Shown here piece after piece: positions 7,979 through 16,731 of a stretch of 53,564 nt of DNA. The notes under the pieces were generated by a model. That model saw only the letters and a list, made by a program, of their open reading frames with translations, did no database searches and had not been told where the DNA came from. Made by a program: the position numbers and the translations under genes. This DNA is from CAYTLW01 sp964438735 (GTDB taxonomy: Bacteria; Myxococcota_A; UBA9042): assembly GCA_964438735.1 (NCBI GenBank), contig CAYTLW010000042.1, forward strand, positions 1 through 53,564, in the 5' to 3' direction. Position 1 is the stretch's first letter. Every line of letters begins with the position of its first letter.

Positions 7979-10611
7979 TTCAAGTCGATCTTGTCGATCA
8001 ACACCGCCGTGTCGTAGACCGAATCACCCACATCGGTGGCGAAGAGCTTGAGATTGACAGCGCCCTTGCCCGCGAGGGGGGCGACGTTGGCTTCGGACAG
8101 GACCCATGGGGTCATCCATACATCGCCCTTGTCGAAGGAGACGTCGGACTGCAGCAGGCCCTTGTATTGCTTGGCGCATTTGCCGGCGCAGGAGCTGGCG
8201 AAGCAGGAGTTGGAGCCCTTGCAGTTGGTCTCGCAGAGGTCGTCCACCTTCACGTTGACGATGTTCTTGAAGAGCTTCTTCTTGCCGTCGACGATCTGGT
8301 CCAGTCGCGCGGTGAAGGCGTCCTGGAACTGGCTGCCGCAGTACTCCTTGAACTCCTCGCTGTAGAACTTCCACCACAGGCTCAGCTTGGACACGCCGGG
8401 CTGGATGCAGAACTTCTGCTCGATGGTGCCGGTCTGCACGGTGTAGCCCAGGCCGGTGGAGATGATGCCCATGAACTTACCGCCTACGGGTACGTTGGCG
8501 CCCAGCTTGGCGATGACGCGGCCGTCGCCGGCTTTGAGCCAGCCCTGCAGGTCGCCGCTCTCCCAGGACTGGTTCATGATGTCGGAGTGGGCGGCGTCGA
8601 GGTTCTTGGCGCCGACCAGGCTGATGAAAGTGCCCGGGTGCGACTTGTCCTCGATCTTGACCAGCGCGCTGCCGGAGAGTTGCTTCTGGGCGATGAGATT
8701 CGAGAACAGGGTCTTGCCCCACTTGGTGGCGAAATCGTTCTTGACGTACCCGGTGTAGCCGACCACGGCGGCGGCGCCGGCGGCGAAGAACTCGGCCGCC
8801 AGTGAGCCATTCCAGAGGCTGCGGCAGGCGCCGAGGTAGATCAGGCTGCGTGGGTAGGGCTTCTCGGCGTGGTGGCGGATGAACGCTGGCGTGATGCCGA
8901 AGACACCGTCGCTACCCAGCAGGACGCGGCCGCGCTGCACGTCGGCGGTGAGGTGGTCGACGCAGACGCCCTTGCCGCCGGCTTTGTTCAGGAAGCAGTC
9001 GGCGCCCGGATCGCAGCCGCCGCTCTTGGCGGTGCAGGACTTGACCGACGCGGCTTTGGCGAAGTAGCCGCAGTCGATGGCGTGGCCGGTCCAGAGCACC
9101 TCTTCGCTGCCCGCCGCTGGCCAGCGATATTCCTTGCGGATGTCGGCGGTGAGCTCGGAGAAGTAGGCGTCGCCGTGAGTGGCGGTGGCTACGATGCCGT
9201 GGTCGTAGAAGCGGCGGTAGTACTTCAGGTTGGCCTGGTTGTCCTTGAGCACCTTGCCGGCTTCGACGGTGTAGGCGGGGCAGGCGTTGGCGCTCATGGC
9301 GTCGAACGCGCCGGAGACCTCGTTGGGGCCGAAGTCCTTGGCGAAGGGATCGAGCAGCAGGGCGCGCTTGGACTGCACGCGCACAGTAGAGATGCCGTAG
9401 TTGGCACCGGAGAGTTCCTCGACGCTGTCGGCCCGTGGCTGGCCGCCGCGGGTGCCCTGTGGGTTGAGGTTGACGGCGCCGATCATGCCGTTGTTGAAGC
9501 GCGCCCAGACGCCGTTGCCGTCCGCGCTCGCGATGCCGGCGTGGCTGGCGAGCCCGCTGGCCTTGAGGGAATCCAGGGCCGCTTGTCGGCCAGACTTGCC
9601 GCCGCCGAGCTTCACCGACGCGTTGCGCGCCGACTCCAGGGCGCCTTTGACCTGCTGGCAGGTCTGTTGGCTGACGTTGGCGACGACTTCGACCTCGGCG
9701 ATGTCGGTATAGGCGGCGTATTGCTGGGCGCCGACCTTCATCAGGATCGAGGCCCGCAGGCGCACGATGCCGGGCTTGCCGTCTGAGATCTTGATCTTGG
9801 TCGAGTACAGGCCATCGCCCTTGATCTCGTCGCCGGTGGAGCTGAGCTTGCCGTCGTCGTGCAGGGGCTTCGGGGCGCCGACCGTGTTGCCGTTGTCATC
9901 GACCCGGTAGACCTTGAGCGAGCCTTTGACGAAGTTGGAGGTCTTGCCGAGGCTGACGATGGCGTGCACGTCGGTGGGCTGACCTGCCTTGACCACCCGG
10001 GGATTGGCGTGCAGGCGATCGGGGAAGTGGAAGATCTGGTTGTAGGTCACCACGATGCTGTCGGTGGCGATCTGCTTGCCCTTCTGAGCCATCACCAGGA
10101 TCTTGTTGTCGCCTGGGTTGAGCTCGATCTTGCCGGTCTGGAAGAAGGGGGAGCCGTAGGCGGTGCCGCTCTGACCGCCGCTATGCTGCCAGGTCACCTT
10201 GTCGGCGTCGCCGAAGAGCACACCCGCGATGTCGATCACCTTGCCGGAGACCACCGTATGTCGTCGGCCGCTGGGTCCAACGATGCGGATGCGCAGCTCC
10301 TTGGACGCGTAGCCGGTGTAATCCGAACCGGGCGGGGCGAGGCTGCCGCCATCGACCGGAGGTTTGCTGCCGCCGCCATCGACGCCCGGTTGCACCCGGC
10401 CGCCATCGACGCCTGGCTGCACCTGGCCATCGGCACCCGTCTGTGTGGCATCCGAGGGGCCTGCGATCCCGTCGTTGACACCCGCTCCTGCGTCCCACGG
10501 CTGGGCGCTTCCGCCGCCACCGACGGGATTTGGACTCGAGCACGCCCAAGCGCCACCAAGCAGGGCGAACAGGGCGACGACAGTGGCAATGTGAAGCGGG
10601 ACGCGTTGCAT
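7975..10611 (-). CDS. Predicted lipoprotein with caspase/gingipain-like (clan CD) peptidase core
   Basis: An 878-residue exported protein. I place the start at the ATG giving MQRVPLHIATVV, because a signal peptide and lipobox (GGAWAC, Cys24) follow directly; the frame is open further upstream. After a Gly/Asp/Pro linker (~25-95) come beta-sandwich-like regions to ~310. A caspase-like region follows, with His479 in TATHGDAYF and Cys596 in IYLGACRSLWNG, then SLAAEFFAAGAAAVVGYTG, the pattern seen after the catalytic Cys in CHAT and C25-type peptidases. The C-terminal ~170 residues (from SWESGDLQGW) look like a jelly-roll domain with a Cys-rich insert (DLCETNCKGSNSC). Clan CD membership is inferred from motifs; activity and substrate are unknown. 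It is coupled to the downstream lipoprotein. Confidence 0.8.
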   Translation of the reverse strand: MQRVPLHIATVVALFALLGGAWACSSPNPVGGGGSAQPWDAGAGVNDGIAGPSDATQTGADGQVQPGVDGGRVQPGVDGGGSKPPVDGGSLAPPGSDYTGYASKELRIRIVGPSGRRHTVVSGKVIDIAGVLFGDADKVTWQHSGGQSGTAYGSPFFQTGKIELNPGDNKILVMAQKGKQIATDSIVVTYNQIFHFPDRLHANPRVVKAGQPTDVHAIVSLGKTSNFVKGSLKVYRVDDNGNTVGAPKPLHDDGKLSSTGDEIKGDGLYSTKIKISDGKPGIVRLRASILMKVGAQQYAAYTDIAEVEVVANVSQQTCQQVKGALESARNASVKLGGGKSGRQAALDSLKASGLASHAGIASADGNGVWARFNNGMIGAVNLNPQGTRGGQPRADSVEELSGANYGISTVRVQSKRALLLDPFAKDFGPNEVSGAFDAMSANACPAYTVEAGKVLKDNQANLKYYRRFYDHGIVATATHGDAYFSELTADIRKEYRWPAAGSEEVLWTGHAIDCGYFAKAASVKSCTAKSGGCDPGADCFLNKAGGKGVCVDHLTADVQRGRVLLGSDGVFGITPAFIRHHAEKPYPRSLIYLGACRSLWNGSLAAEFFAAGAAAVVGYTGYVKNDFATKWGKTLFSNLIAQKQLSGSALVKIEDKSHPGTFISLVGAKNLDAAHSDIMNQSWESGDLQGWLKAGDGRVIAKLGANVPVGGKFMGIISTGLGYTVQTGTIEQKFCIQPGVSKLSLWWKFYSEEFKEYCGSQFQDAFTARLDQIVDGKKKLFKNIVNVKVDDLCETNCKGSNSCFASSCAGKCAKQYKGLLQSDVSFDKGDVWMTPWVLSEANVAPLAGKGAVNLKLFATDVGDSVYDTAVLIDKIDLK

Positions 10612-10683
10612 ATGGCGATCCAGTGCTGACGGGGGCGCGCGCGTTCGGGAGACTGCGGGCCCGTATTCGGGCTGGGGGAGTCT

Positions 10684-10704
10684 ACTGGCCACCGGCTGGC
10701 CAGT
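10684..10704. promoter_or_regulatory. Perfect 8-bp inverted repeat, possible operator
   Basis: Arms actggcca and tggccagt are separated by five bases (ccggc) in the intergenic region between the divergent caspase-like lipoprotein and the esterase. The position, ~73 bases upstream of the lipoprotein start, suits a regulator binding site. No regulator is identified and a clear promoter is not visible. Confidence 0.4.
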
Positions 10705-10773
10705 CAATCGCTTCTTTCGGCGCTACCATGTCGAAATCGCAAGGGTTTGCACCGGCGCAAGCGGTCGCGCACA

Positions 10774-10789
10774 CTGCCGGTGACGGCAG
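10774..10789 (+). promoter_or_regulatory. Short hairpin in esterase leader
   Basis: A perfect 6-bp inverted repeat (ctgccg / cggcag, loop gtga) lies 39 bases upstream of the preferred esterase start. It could form a stable leader hairpin, but a short GC-rich stem in GC-rich DNA may be chance. Confidence 0.25.
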
Positions 10790-10827
10790 CCGCTTCGCTG
10801 GCGCCGTGCCCGAGCCCCAGGATCGTC

Positions 10828-11622
10828 GTGTGCCAGCCCTCACCAGATTCCCTGCCCTCCTGCCTTGTCACTCCGCCGGACTGCATCGAAGGCACCGAGC
10901 CCATGGTCGTGGTCGGCGGCGACGAGGGCGTCCTGTTGTTGCACGGATTGACCGGCTCGCCATGGGAGCTGCGCCCGCTCACCGAGCGCCTCGCAGCGGC
11001 GGGTTATACCGTGGCCATGCCACTGCTGGCCGGGCACGGGGTCTCGGTCGACGAGCTGGCCAGGAGTCGCTGGCGCGACTGGTTGTCCTCCGCCCGGCAA
11101 GCGCTCGACTGGCTCGAGGCACATTGTTCACGGGTGCACCTTGTCGGCCTGTCCATGGGCGGCGCCCTGGCGTTGCTCCTGAGCGGTCAGCGCAGCCAGG
11201 TGGATCTGCGCTCGTTGACGATGCTCGCGCCGGCGCTGGCCCTGCCGACCCACATTCAGACCGCGTTGCGGATTATGCGTCGCGTGGGCTGGCCGGCCAT
11301 CCTCGCCAAGGGGCCCAGCGATCTGCCGCCGGGTGTTCGGCCGCCCGCTTTCGCCACCATGCCGGTGCCCCCATTGCGTAGCCTGGTGGATCTGAACGAG
11401 GTGGTGCGCGACTGCCAGCCCTGGCCCCATTGTCCGCTGCTGGTGCTGCACGGCACCGCCGATCGAACCATCCCGCTGGCCGTCGCCGAACGCGCCCTGG
11501 CCGACCTGTTGGGCGATCGCGGCATTCCCGAGCCCATCGCGGGCGCCGGTCATCTGCTGCCCCGCACGGCCAGTGCCGAGCAGGTCATCAAGCGGGTGGT
11601 GGGGTTTATCGACGCCGCGTGA
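10828..11622 (+). CDS. Alpha/beta-hydrolase, Est30-like carboxylesterase
   Basis: A serine hydrolase resembling carboxylesterase Est30 and monoacylglycerol-lipase-type enzymes. Visible elements are an oxyanion loop VLLLHGLTGSPWE, the nucleophile elbow GLSMGG, the acid in HGTADRTIP and the histidine in GAGHLLPRT, giving a complete Ser-Asp-His triad. There is no signal peptide, so it is probably cytoplasmic. The start is uncertain: the frame is open from 10747 (TTG); I chose GTG 10828 with AGGA upstream, but ATG 10903 (14 residues before the HG motif) is also plausible. It is convergent with the murein endopeptidase gene. Confidence 0.85.
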   Translation: MCQPSPDSLPSCLVTPPDCIEGTEPMVVVGGDEGVLLLHGLTGSPWELRPLTERLAAAGYTVAMPLLAGHGVSVDELARSRWRDWLSSARQALDWLEAHCSRVHLVGLSMGGALALLLSGQRSQVDLRSLTMLAPALALPTHIQTALRIMRRVGWPAILAKGPSDLPPGVRPPAFATMPVPPLRSLVDLNEVVRDCQPWPHCPLLVLHGTADRTIPLAVAERALADLLGDRGIPEPIAGAGHLLPRTASAEQVIKRVVGFIDAA

Positions 11623-11646
11623 GAGCGGGGTGGCGGCTGTCTGCGA

Positions 11647-12837
11647 TCAACTCTGCAGGGCCAGCTCTTCCAGGTCGGCCGGGCAATCGAAACGCATGTG
11701 CAGGTGGTCGCGGTGGCCCGGCGAGTGGCGGATCAAAGTCCGTCGCGCGCCCTTGGCGGCCGGGTACTGGAACATGGGCTCGAGGCGCTCCGGATCGGCG
11801 CCGGCGCGCTCCCGCGCGTAGCGATACAGACGGCGCTGGATGCGTGGGGCCATGTAGATCGCGGCCACCTGCCCGCTGCGCTCGAGTCGATCGACCAGGA
11901 ACCACAATCGGGCGTAGTCGATGTCATTGAGGCCGGGGTAGCCCCAGTGCTTGCGGTCCGCCTCGCGCGTGAAGTAGCCGATGTCGATGTCACGGCCAGC
12001 GCGGTGGCTTTTATGTGGCCGCAGGGTGCCGCCGCCGAGTCGCGACAGGTCGTGGACCACGGCCGGGTGGCGATTGGGCCAGCGACGATGCATGGCGTGG
12101 AAGGCGTCGCGCAGCAATCGGACCATGTACGGTCGGCCCCAGCCAGCGCGCTGCTCACGGCGGGCCAGCACGCCGGGACCGGTGGTCAGGCGAACGGCGG
12201 TAGAGAAGCCCGATGCCGAGCGGTATCGGAGCGGCACCTGCAGCTTCAGGCCGGGCGGCAGTGGCACGCCTTCAGGATCCCATTGCAGGCCGTTGGCGTG
12301 GGCGATGACCTCGGGCGAGGTCGCGGCGCGATAAGCCACCGAGCGGATGGTCTCGTCCTTCTTGGTGGTATAGCCGACGAGCTTGATGGCCTTGCGGCTG
12401 ACCAGCGGCTTGCCGTCTCTGCGGGTCACGATGACATGGTCGATGCCGGGCGGGGGCGTCTTGCCTTTGGCCAGCTTGACGAACCATCGGCGGTCGATGA
12501 CGTCGGTGTGGCCGGGCCGACCGAATGGCACGGAGCCGGCGATCCTGGCCTCATCCGACAGGCGTGCACGGCGGCTGGATCGCGCCTGCAGACGGGCCGC
12601 CATGTTGGCCTTGAGCACCTCGGGATCGCACGCCTTGTTGCGGATCGAGCGAACAAAGCGTGGCAGGGCGATGGTCGACTGGCGATGCTGCGTCAGGTCG
12701 CCCCAGCAGGGTACCTGGTTGCGCTCGCTGGCATCGGCCACGGTCGGCTCGGCGGCCAACAAGCAGGTCATCGCGACCGCGAGGGCGGTCACGGTGAACA
12801 TCTTGTTGGCGCGTCGCTCAGGCATCTGCTCTCGCAT
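11647..12837 (-). CDS. Penicillin-insensitive murein endopeptidase (M74, MepA-like) with LysM-like domain
   Basis: A 396-residue exported protein with a basic N-terminus and hydrophobic signal segment (~14-37). Residues ~154-203 resemble a LysM repeat (DETIRSVAYRAATSPEVIAHANGL), suggesting peptidoglycan binding. The C-terminal half carries the M74 zinc motifs: RPHKSHRAGRDIDIGY (His278, Asp285) and HRDHLHMRF (His378, His380). M74 enzymes cleave DD- and LD-crosslinks between glycan strands in the periplasm. E. coli MepA lacks LysM, so this architecture differs. It is 182 bases downstream of rsmE on the same strand and could have its own promoter. Confidence 0.88.
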   Translation of the reverse strand: MREQMPERRANKMFTVTALAVAMTCLLAAEPTVADASERNQVPCWGDLTQHRQSTIALPRFVRSIRNKACDPEVLKANMAARLQARSSRRARLSDEARIAGSVPFGRPGHTDVIDRRWFVKLAKGKTPPPGIDHVIVTRRDGKPLVSRKAIKLVGYTTKKDETIRSVAYRAATSPEVIAHANGLQWDPEGVPLPPGLKLQVPLRYRSASGFSTAVRLTTGPGVLARREQRAGWGRPYMVRLLRDAFHAMHRRWPNRHPAVVHDLSRLGGGTLRPHKSHRAGRDIDIGYFTREADRKHWGYPGLNDIDYARLWFLVDRLERSGQVAAIYMAPRIQRRLYRYARERAGADPERLEPMFQYPAAKGARRTLIRHSPGHRDHLHMRFDCPADLEELALQS

Positions 12838-13019
12838 GAAAAGGGCAAAGGTTGGCCGGATCCAGTCCCTTTCGGGGGCCTCTCCGGGCCGGAAGGAGCG
12901 CGACCTTAGCAGAGCACTCCCTCACCGACCAGACGTTTTTGCCGCAACGGGGGGCTGTTGTCACCACCCTGCGGCATGTAGATCGATGTCTGTCAAGAAA
13001 ACTGTTGGATCAGGTCTGA

Positions 13020-13733
13020 TTACGCGTCACGCCCCGCGGCCCGGATCGCCAACGTCGCCGCCAGCGCGGCCGTCTCGGAGCGGAGTACCCACGGCGCCAG
13101 CGCGATCGCCTGCGCACTGGAGCGGTGTAGCGATTGGCGCTCCTCGTCGTCGAATCCGCCCTCCGGGCCGATCACCAGGCGGACCGATTGCGGCCGCTCA
13201 GATCTGGCGTACTGCGCCGCGATCGTCGGGTTTGAGACCCGCTCGTCGCAAAATAGCAGCAGTCCCTCGGACTGGCCCAGCCACAGGTCGAGCCGAACCG
13301 GCTCGGCGACTTCCGTGCGCCAGCAGCGCCCACACTGCTCCGTGGCGGCGTCGGCCACACCCTGCCAGCGCTGCAATCGCTCGGCGATCTTGTGCGGTAC
13401 GCGCACCACATTATGGGCCATCACCAGGGGGACGATGCGATCGGCCCCGGCCTCGGCGCACTTTTCGAGCAGCCACTCCCAGCGCACGCCCTTGAGCATG
13501 CCGGCGGCGATCTCAACCGTCGGTCGATCGGCCGCCACAGTCTCGATGGCCCCGCAGGGCTCCAGGGCCATGCCATTCCAGGTGCAGTCGACGCGTCTCC
13601 CGCCGCCGTCGGTGACTGCGACCGTATCGCCGGCGCGCTTGCGCAGCACCCGTCGCAGGCGATGACGTACCTGGGTCGAGGGCAGCAGGGCCACCCCATC
13701 CTCCAGCGGGCCTTCAACCAGCAGGTGTTTCAC
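13020..13733 (-). CDS. rsmE: 16S rRNA (uracil-1498-N3)-methyltransferase RsmE
   Basis: A 237-residue SPOUT-class methyltransferase that methylates N3 of U1498 in 16S rRNA. The family signatures are present near the C-terminus: GPEGGF (189-194) and LRSETA (217-222), which form the SAM-binding knot, after an N-terminal PUA-like part. The start is the GTG in GGAGGGTGGCGTG. It overlaps the prmA stop by four bases, supports translational coupling and gives the usual MKHLL-type N-terminus; a longer frame exists but overlaps prmA. This is the last gene of the acc-prmA-rsmE run. Confidence 0.95.
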   Translation of the reverse strand: MKHLLVEGPLEDGVALLPSTQVRHRLRRVLRKRAGDTVAVTDGGGRRVDCTWNGMALEPCGAIETVAADRPTVEIAAGMLKGVRWEWLLEKCAEAGADRIVPLVMAHNVVRVPHKIAERLQRWQGVADAATEQCGRCWRTEVAEPVRLDLWLGQSEGLLLFCDERVSNPTIAAQYARSERPQSVRLVIGPEGGFDDEERQSLHRSSAQAIALAPWVLRSETAALAATLAIRAAGRDA

Positions 13734-14656
13734 GCCACCCTCCGCAGGACCATGGCGGTCCACTCGCCGCGCTCGGCGGTCCGCACCAACGTCAACTCCG
13801 AGCCGAGGAAGGCGGCCAGGAAGCGCTCGCGCTCTTCCAATAGCACTCCGGAGATGAGCAGCATTCCGTCCGGCCTGGTGCGCGCGACCAGGGCGTCGCG
13901 AAGGCGCAGCAGGATGCCCGAAATGATGTTCGCCACCACCAGGTCAAAACGCTGGGGCGCCAGGGTGTCGGGGTCGTCGGTGACCCGCAGCTCGACGTTG
14001 TCCTGCATCCCGTTGAGCGCCACGTTATAGCGAGCGTTGTCCACCGCTTCGGGGTCGTAGTCGGTCCCCATCACGCGCGGCAGGCCCAGGCGCACGGCGG
14101 CGATGGCCAAGATGGCGCTGCCGGTGCCGACATCGAGCATGGTGGGGGGCGTGCTTGCCAAACCCGGCCACGCGTCCAGCAGGCGCTCCAACTCCACCGT
14201 GGCCAGCCAGGTCGTCTCGTGCGTGCCTGTGCCGAACGCCTGGCCGGGCTCGATGACCACGGGCAATACCCCGGCTTCATCGGGTTGTCTCAGCCAGGCC
14301 GGCTCGACCCGGATCCTTCGTCCGATGCGCAGCGGCTCGTAGTGGGCCTTCCAGGCGGCGTTCCAGTCGCGATCGGGCAGGGGTTCGCCAGACAGTTCGA
14401 TGGCGATGCCGAAGCGCGCGGCGGCCGCTTGCAGCTCCTGTCGGGCCCGTTCGTGGTCAGTCGCGGCCAGATAGAGGGTGATGGCGCACTGACCTTGTGC
14501 CAGGTCCTCGTTGCCGAAGGTGCCGCTGTCTGTATGTAACAAGCCGCCGGGCGACAGGCGGTTGCAGAGCGTCTGCAGACGTTGCCATTGGGAATCGGCG
14601 ACGGTCAGCCGAAGGGCGTAGTCGATGGCCCGGACGGCCGCCGCTGGCTCATTCAC
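13730..14656 (-). CDS. prmA: Ribosomal protein L11 methyltransferase
   Basis: A 308-residue class I SAM-dependent methyltransferase that trimethylates ribosomal protein L11. Diagnostic features are PGQAFGTGTHETT (137-149), the SAM-binding LDVGTGSAILA (174-184, usually GCGSG), the acidic TDYDPEAV, and the catalytic-loop NIIS (243-246, usually NIL). Length is typical (~300). It overlaps the biotin carrier gene upstream (ATGA) and rsmE downstream (GTGA). PrmA next to RsmE is a common pairing in bacteria. Confidence 0.95.
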   Translation of the reverse strand: MNEPAAAVRAIDYALRLTVADSQWQRLQTLCNRLSPGGLLHTDSGTFGNEDLAQGQCAITLYLAATDHERARQELQAAAARFGIAIELSGEPLPDRDWNAAWKAHYEPLRIGRRIRVEPAWLRQPDEAGVLPVVIEPGQAFGTGTHETTWLATVELERLLDAWPGLASTPPTMLDVGTGSAILAIAAVRLGLPRVMGTDYDPEAVDNARYNVALNGMQDNVELRVTDDPDTLAPQRFDLVVANIISGILLRLRDALVARTRPDGMLLISGVLLEERERFLAAFLGSELTLVRTAERGEWTAMVLRRVA

Positions 14657-15168
14657 CCGGTGGGCTCGATGCGCACCAGCAGGGCGCCGGTCTCGACCGC
14701 GTCGCCAGCTGAGACCAGGATCTCGGCCACACGACCTGCAGCCGCCGCCTTGACGTCGTTCTCCATCTTCATGGCCTCGAGGATGGCCACCACGGCGCCG
14801 ACTTCGACGTCATCGCCGACGCTCACAGGCACCCCGACCACCCGCCCGGGCATGGAGGCCAGCACCCGGCCACCGTCCGCTTCGTTGTCGCCACCCGAGC
14901 CGCGCAGCCACAGGTCGCGTTCGCTCTGTACGCTGAAGGTCCGCTCCACGCCTTCGCTGCAGAGGTGGCGTCCCTGGCCGTCGACGAAGGTGCGGAAGAC
15001 CCGCCGCCGGCCGCCAGAATCGACGCCGATGGCCCCGCCGGGCAGCGTGTCGAGCTGAAGGACCACCCGTTGACCGTCGACTTCAACAACCGCGCGACGG
15101 CCGTCATCTTCCAGCATGCGGACTTCTGCGTCGTTGCCTGTCTCTCGCACCAGGTAGGTGATGGCCAT
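14653..15168 (-). CDS. Biotin carboxyl carrier subunit of acyl-CoA (acetyl/propionyl) carboxylase
   Basis: A 171-residue biotinyl-domain protein. The C-terminal ~75 residues form a biotinyl/lipoyl-like domain with the biotinylation motif EAMKMEN, so Lys134 is the expected biotin site. The N-terminal ~95 residues resemble the BT-type linker of alpha subunits of propionyl- or methylcrotonyl-CoA carboxylase rather than an AccB. The start MAITYLVRE is preceded by GGAGGACACCTG. It begins 13 bases after the biotin carboxylase stop and its stop overlaps the prmA start. It looks like an alpha subunit split into two genes. No carboxyltransferase gene is in the window. Confidence 0.9.
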   Translation of the reverse strand: MAITYLVRETGNDAEVRMLEDDGRRAVVEVDGQRVVLQLDTLPGGAIGVDSGGRRRVFRTFVDGQGRHLCSEGVERTFSVQSERDLWLRGSGGDNEADGGRVLASMPGRVVGVPVSVGDDVEVGAVVAILEAMKMENDVKAAAAGRVAEILVSAGDAVETGALLVRIEPTG

Positions 15169-15181
15169 CAGGTGTCCTCCG

Positions 15182-16678
15182 CTAGCTGATACCGGCCAGG
15201 CGTGCGGCGTGGGCCCACGTCGAGCCGCCATCGTCCGCGCCGTCGGGGCGGCGGACCTGCTGACTGCGATGATGCAACAGCGCTGCCAGGGCCGTGGCCT
15301 CCAAGTCCGCCTCGATGGTCGGTTCGTAGGCGCCCAGTTGGGCGACGATCCCGGTGTCGTAGCGACCGGCCGCGAAGGCGTCCGCCTGCAGCAACCAGCG
15401 CAGGTAGGGCACGTTGTGGCGGATGCCGCCGATCTCGTAGCGCGCCAGGGCCGCGTCCATGCGTGCCAGCGCCTGCTCGCGATCGCTGCCCCAGACGCTG
15501 AGCTTGGCGATCATGGGATCGTAGAAGCTGGGGATCTCGCCCCCTTCGGCGACGCCATCGTCGACCCGCACACCCGGCCCATGCGGCGGCCGATAGACGT
15601 GCAGCCGGCCCGGAGAAGGCAGGAAGTTGCGCGCCGGATCTTCGGCGTACACCCGGCACTCGATAGCGTGGCCGCGCTGCTGGATGTCGTCCTGGCCGAC
15701 CGACAGCGGCTCGCCCATGGCCGCGGCCAACATCTCCACCACCAGGTCCACGCCGGTGACCAGCTCTGTGACCGGATGCTCCACCTGCAGGCGGGTGTTC
15801 ATCTCCAGGAAGTAGAAGTTCTCCTGCGGATCGACCAGGAACTCCACCGTGCCCGCACCCATATAGTCGACCGCGCGCGCCGCCTGCACCGCCACCTCGC
15901 CCATCTTCAGCCGGGTGGCGTCGCTCAGGTGCGGCGCCGGCGACTCCTCGATGACCTTCTGGTTGCGGCGCTGCACCGAGCACTCGCGATCGAAGACATG
16001 CACCGTGTTGCCATGGCGATCGGCGAGGATCTGCACCTCCACGTGGCGCGGCCGCACGATGGCCTTCTCCAGGTAGATCGTGCCATCGCCGAAGTAAGCC
16101 TCGGCCTCGCGCGCGGCGCCATCGAAAGCGCGCTCGACCTCGTCGATGTCGTGGACCAGGCGCATGCCCTTGCCACCACCACCCGAGGCCGCCTTGACCA
16201 TCACCGGCAGGCCGATCTCAGCCGCCATCTGTTTCGCGCTGGCGCTGTCGGGCACCGCGCCTTCGGAGCCGGGCACCACAGGCACGCCGGCGGCGAGCAT
16301 GGTGTCGCGGGCCACCGTCTTGACGCCCATCTTGCGCATGGCGTCGGCAGACGGGCCGACGAATATCACCCCGGCGGCGTCACAGGCCTCGCGGAATTCC
16401 GGGTTCTCACTCAAGAAGCCATAACCGGGGTGGATCAGGGTGGCGCCGGTCTGGCGCGCCGCTTCCAGGACCCGATCGCCGCGCAGGTAGGACTCGCTGC
16501 TCGCCGCACCGCCCACGTGCACGGCCTCATCGGCCATCCAGGTGTGCACCGCGTCGGCGTCTGCGTCCGAGTAGATGGCCACGCTGGGCAGGCCCATGGC
16601 ACGGCAGCCGCGGATCACCCGGCAGGCGATTTCGCCGCGGTTGGCGACCAGGACCTTGTGTTGTGTGGGCTGCGCCAT
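15182..16678 (-). CDS. accC: Biotin carboxylase subunit of acyl-CoA carboxylase
   Basis: A 498-residue ATP-grasp enzyme that carboxylates biotin with ATP and bicarbonate. The order is pre-ATP-grasp (VLVANRGEIACRVIRGCR), glycine-rich ATP loop (KAASGGGGKGMR, 162-173), metal and bicarbonate site (FLEMNTRLQVEHPVTE, 290-305), then the biotin carboxylase C-terminal domain. The start MAQPTQHK follows CTCCGGAGTCGAT; the frame is open further upstream without support. It is ~50 residues longer than E. coli AccC, as in propionyl/methylcrotonyl-CoA carboxylase alpha subunits. The substrate specificity cannot be told from this subunit. Confidence 0.93.
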   Translation of the reverse strand: MAQPTQHKVLVANRGEIACRVIRGCRAMGLPSVAIYSDADADAVHTWMADEAVHVGGAASSESYLRGDRVLEAARQTGATLIHPGYGFLSENPEFREACDAAGVIFVGPSADAMRKMGVKTVARDTMLAAGVPVVPGSEGAVPDSASAKQMAAEIGLPVMVKAASGGGGKGMRLVHDIDEVERAFDGAAREAEAYFGDGTIYLEKAIVRPRHVEVQILADRHGNTVHVFDRECSVQRRNQKVIEESPAPHLSDATRLKMGEVAVQAARAVDYMGAGTVEFLVDPQENFYFLEMNTRLQVEHPVTELVTGVDLVVEMLAAAMGEPLSVGQDDIQQRGHAIECRVYAEDPARNFLPSPGRLHVYRPPHGPGVRVDDGVAEGGEIPSFYDPMIAKLSVWGSDREQALARMDAALARYEIGGIRHNVPYLRWLLQADAFAAGRYDTGIVAQLGAYEPTIEADLEATALAALLHHRSQQVRRPDGADDGGSTWAHAARLAGIS

Positions 16679-16731
16679 ATCGACTCCGGAGATCAGGGCC
16701 ACAGCGGGGCACTGGACCCGCACCCGGCGGG

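Noticed and set aside
9401..9712. Plus-strand frames opposite the caspase-like lipoprotein
   Set aside because: They are shadows; the minus strand shows signal peptide, lipobox and catalytic-type motifs.
12991..12996. TTGACA on the minus strand upstream of the LysM-M74 gene
   Set aside because: No acceptable -10 at 16-18 bases; TACATG is only 10 bases away, so I do not call a promoter.
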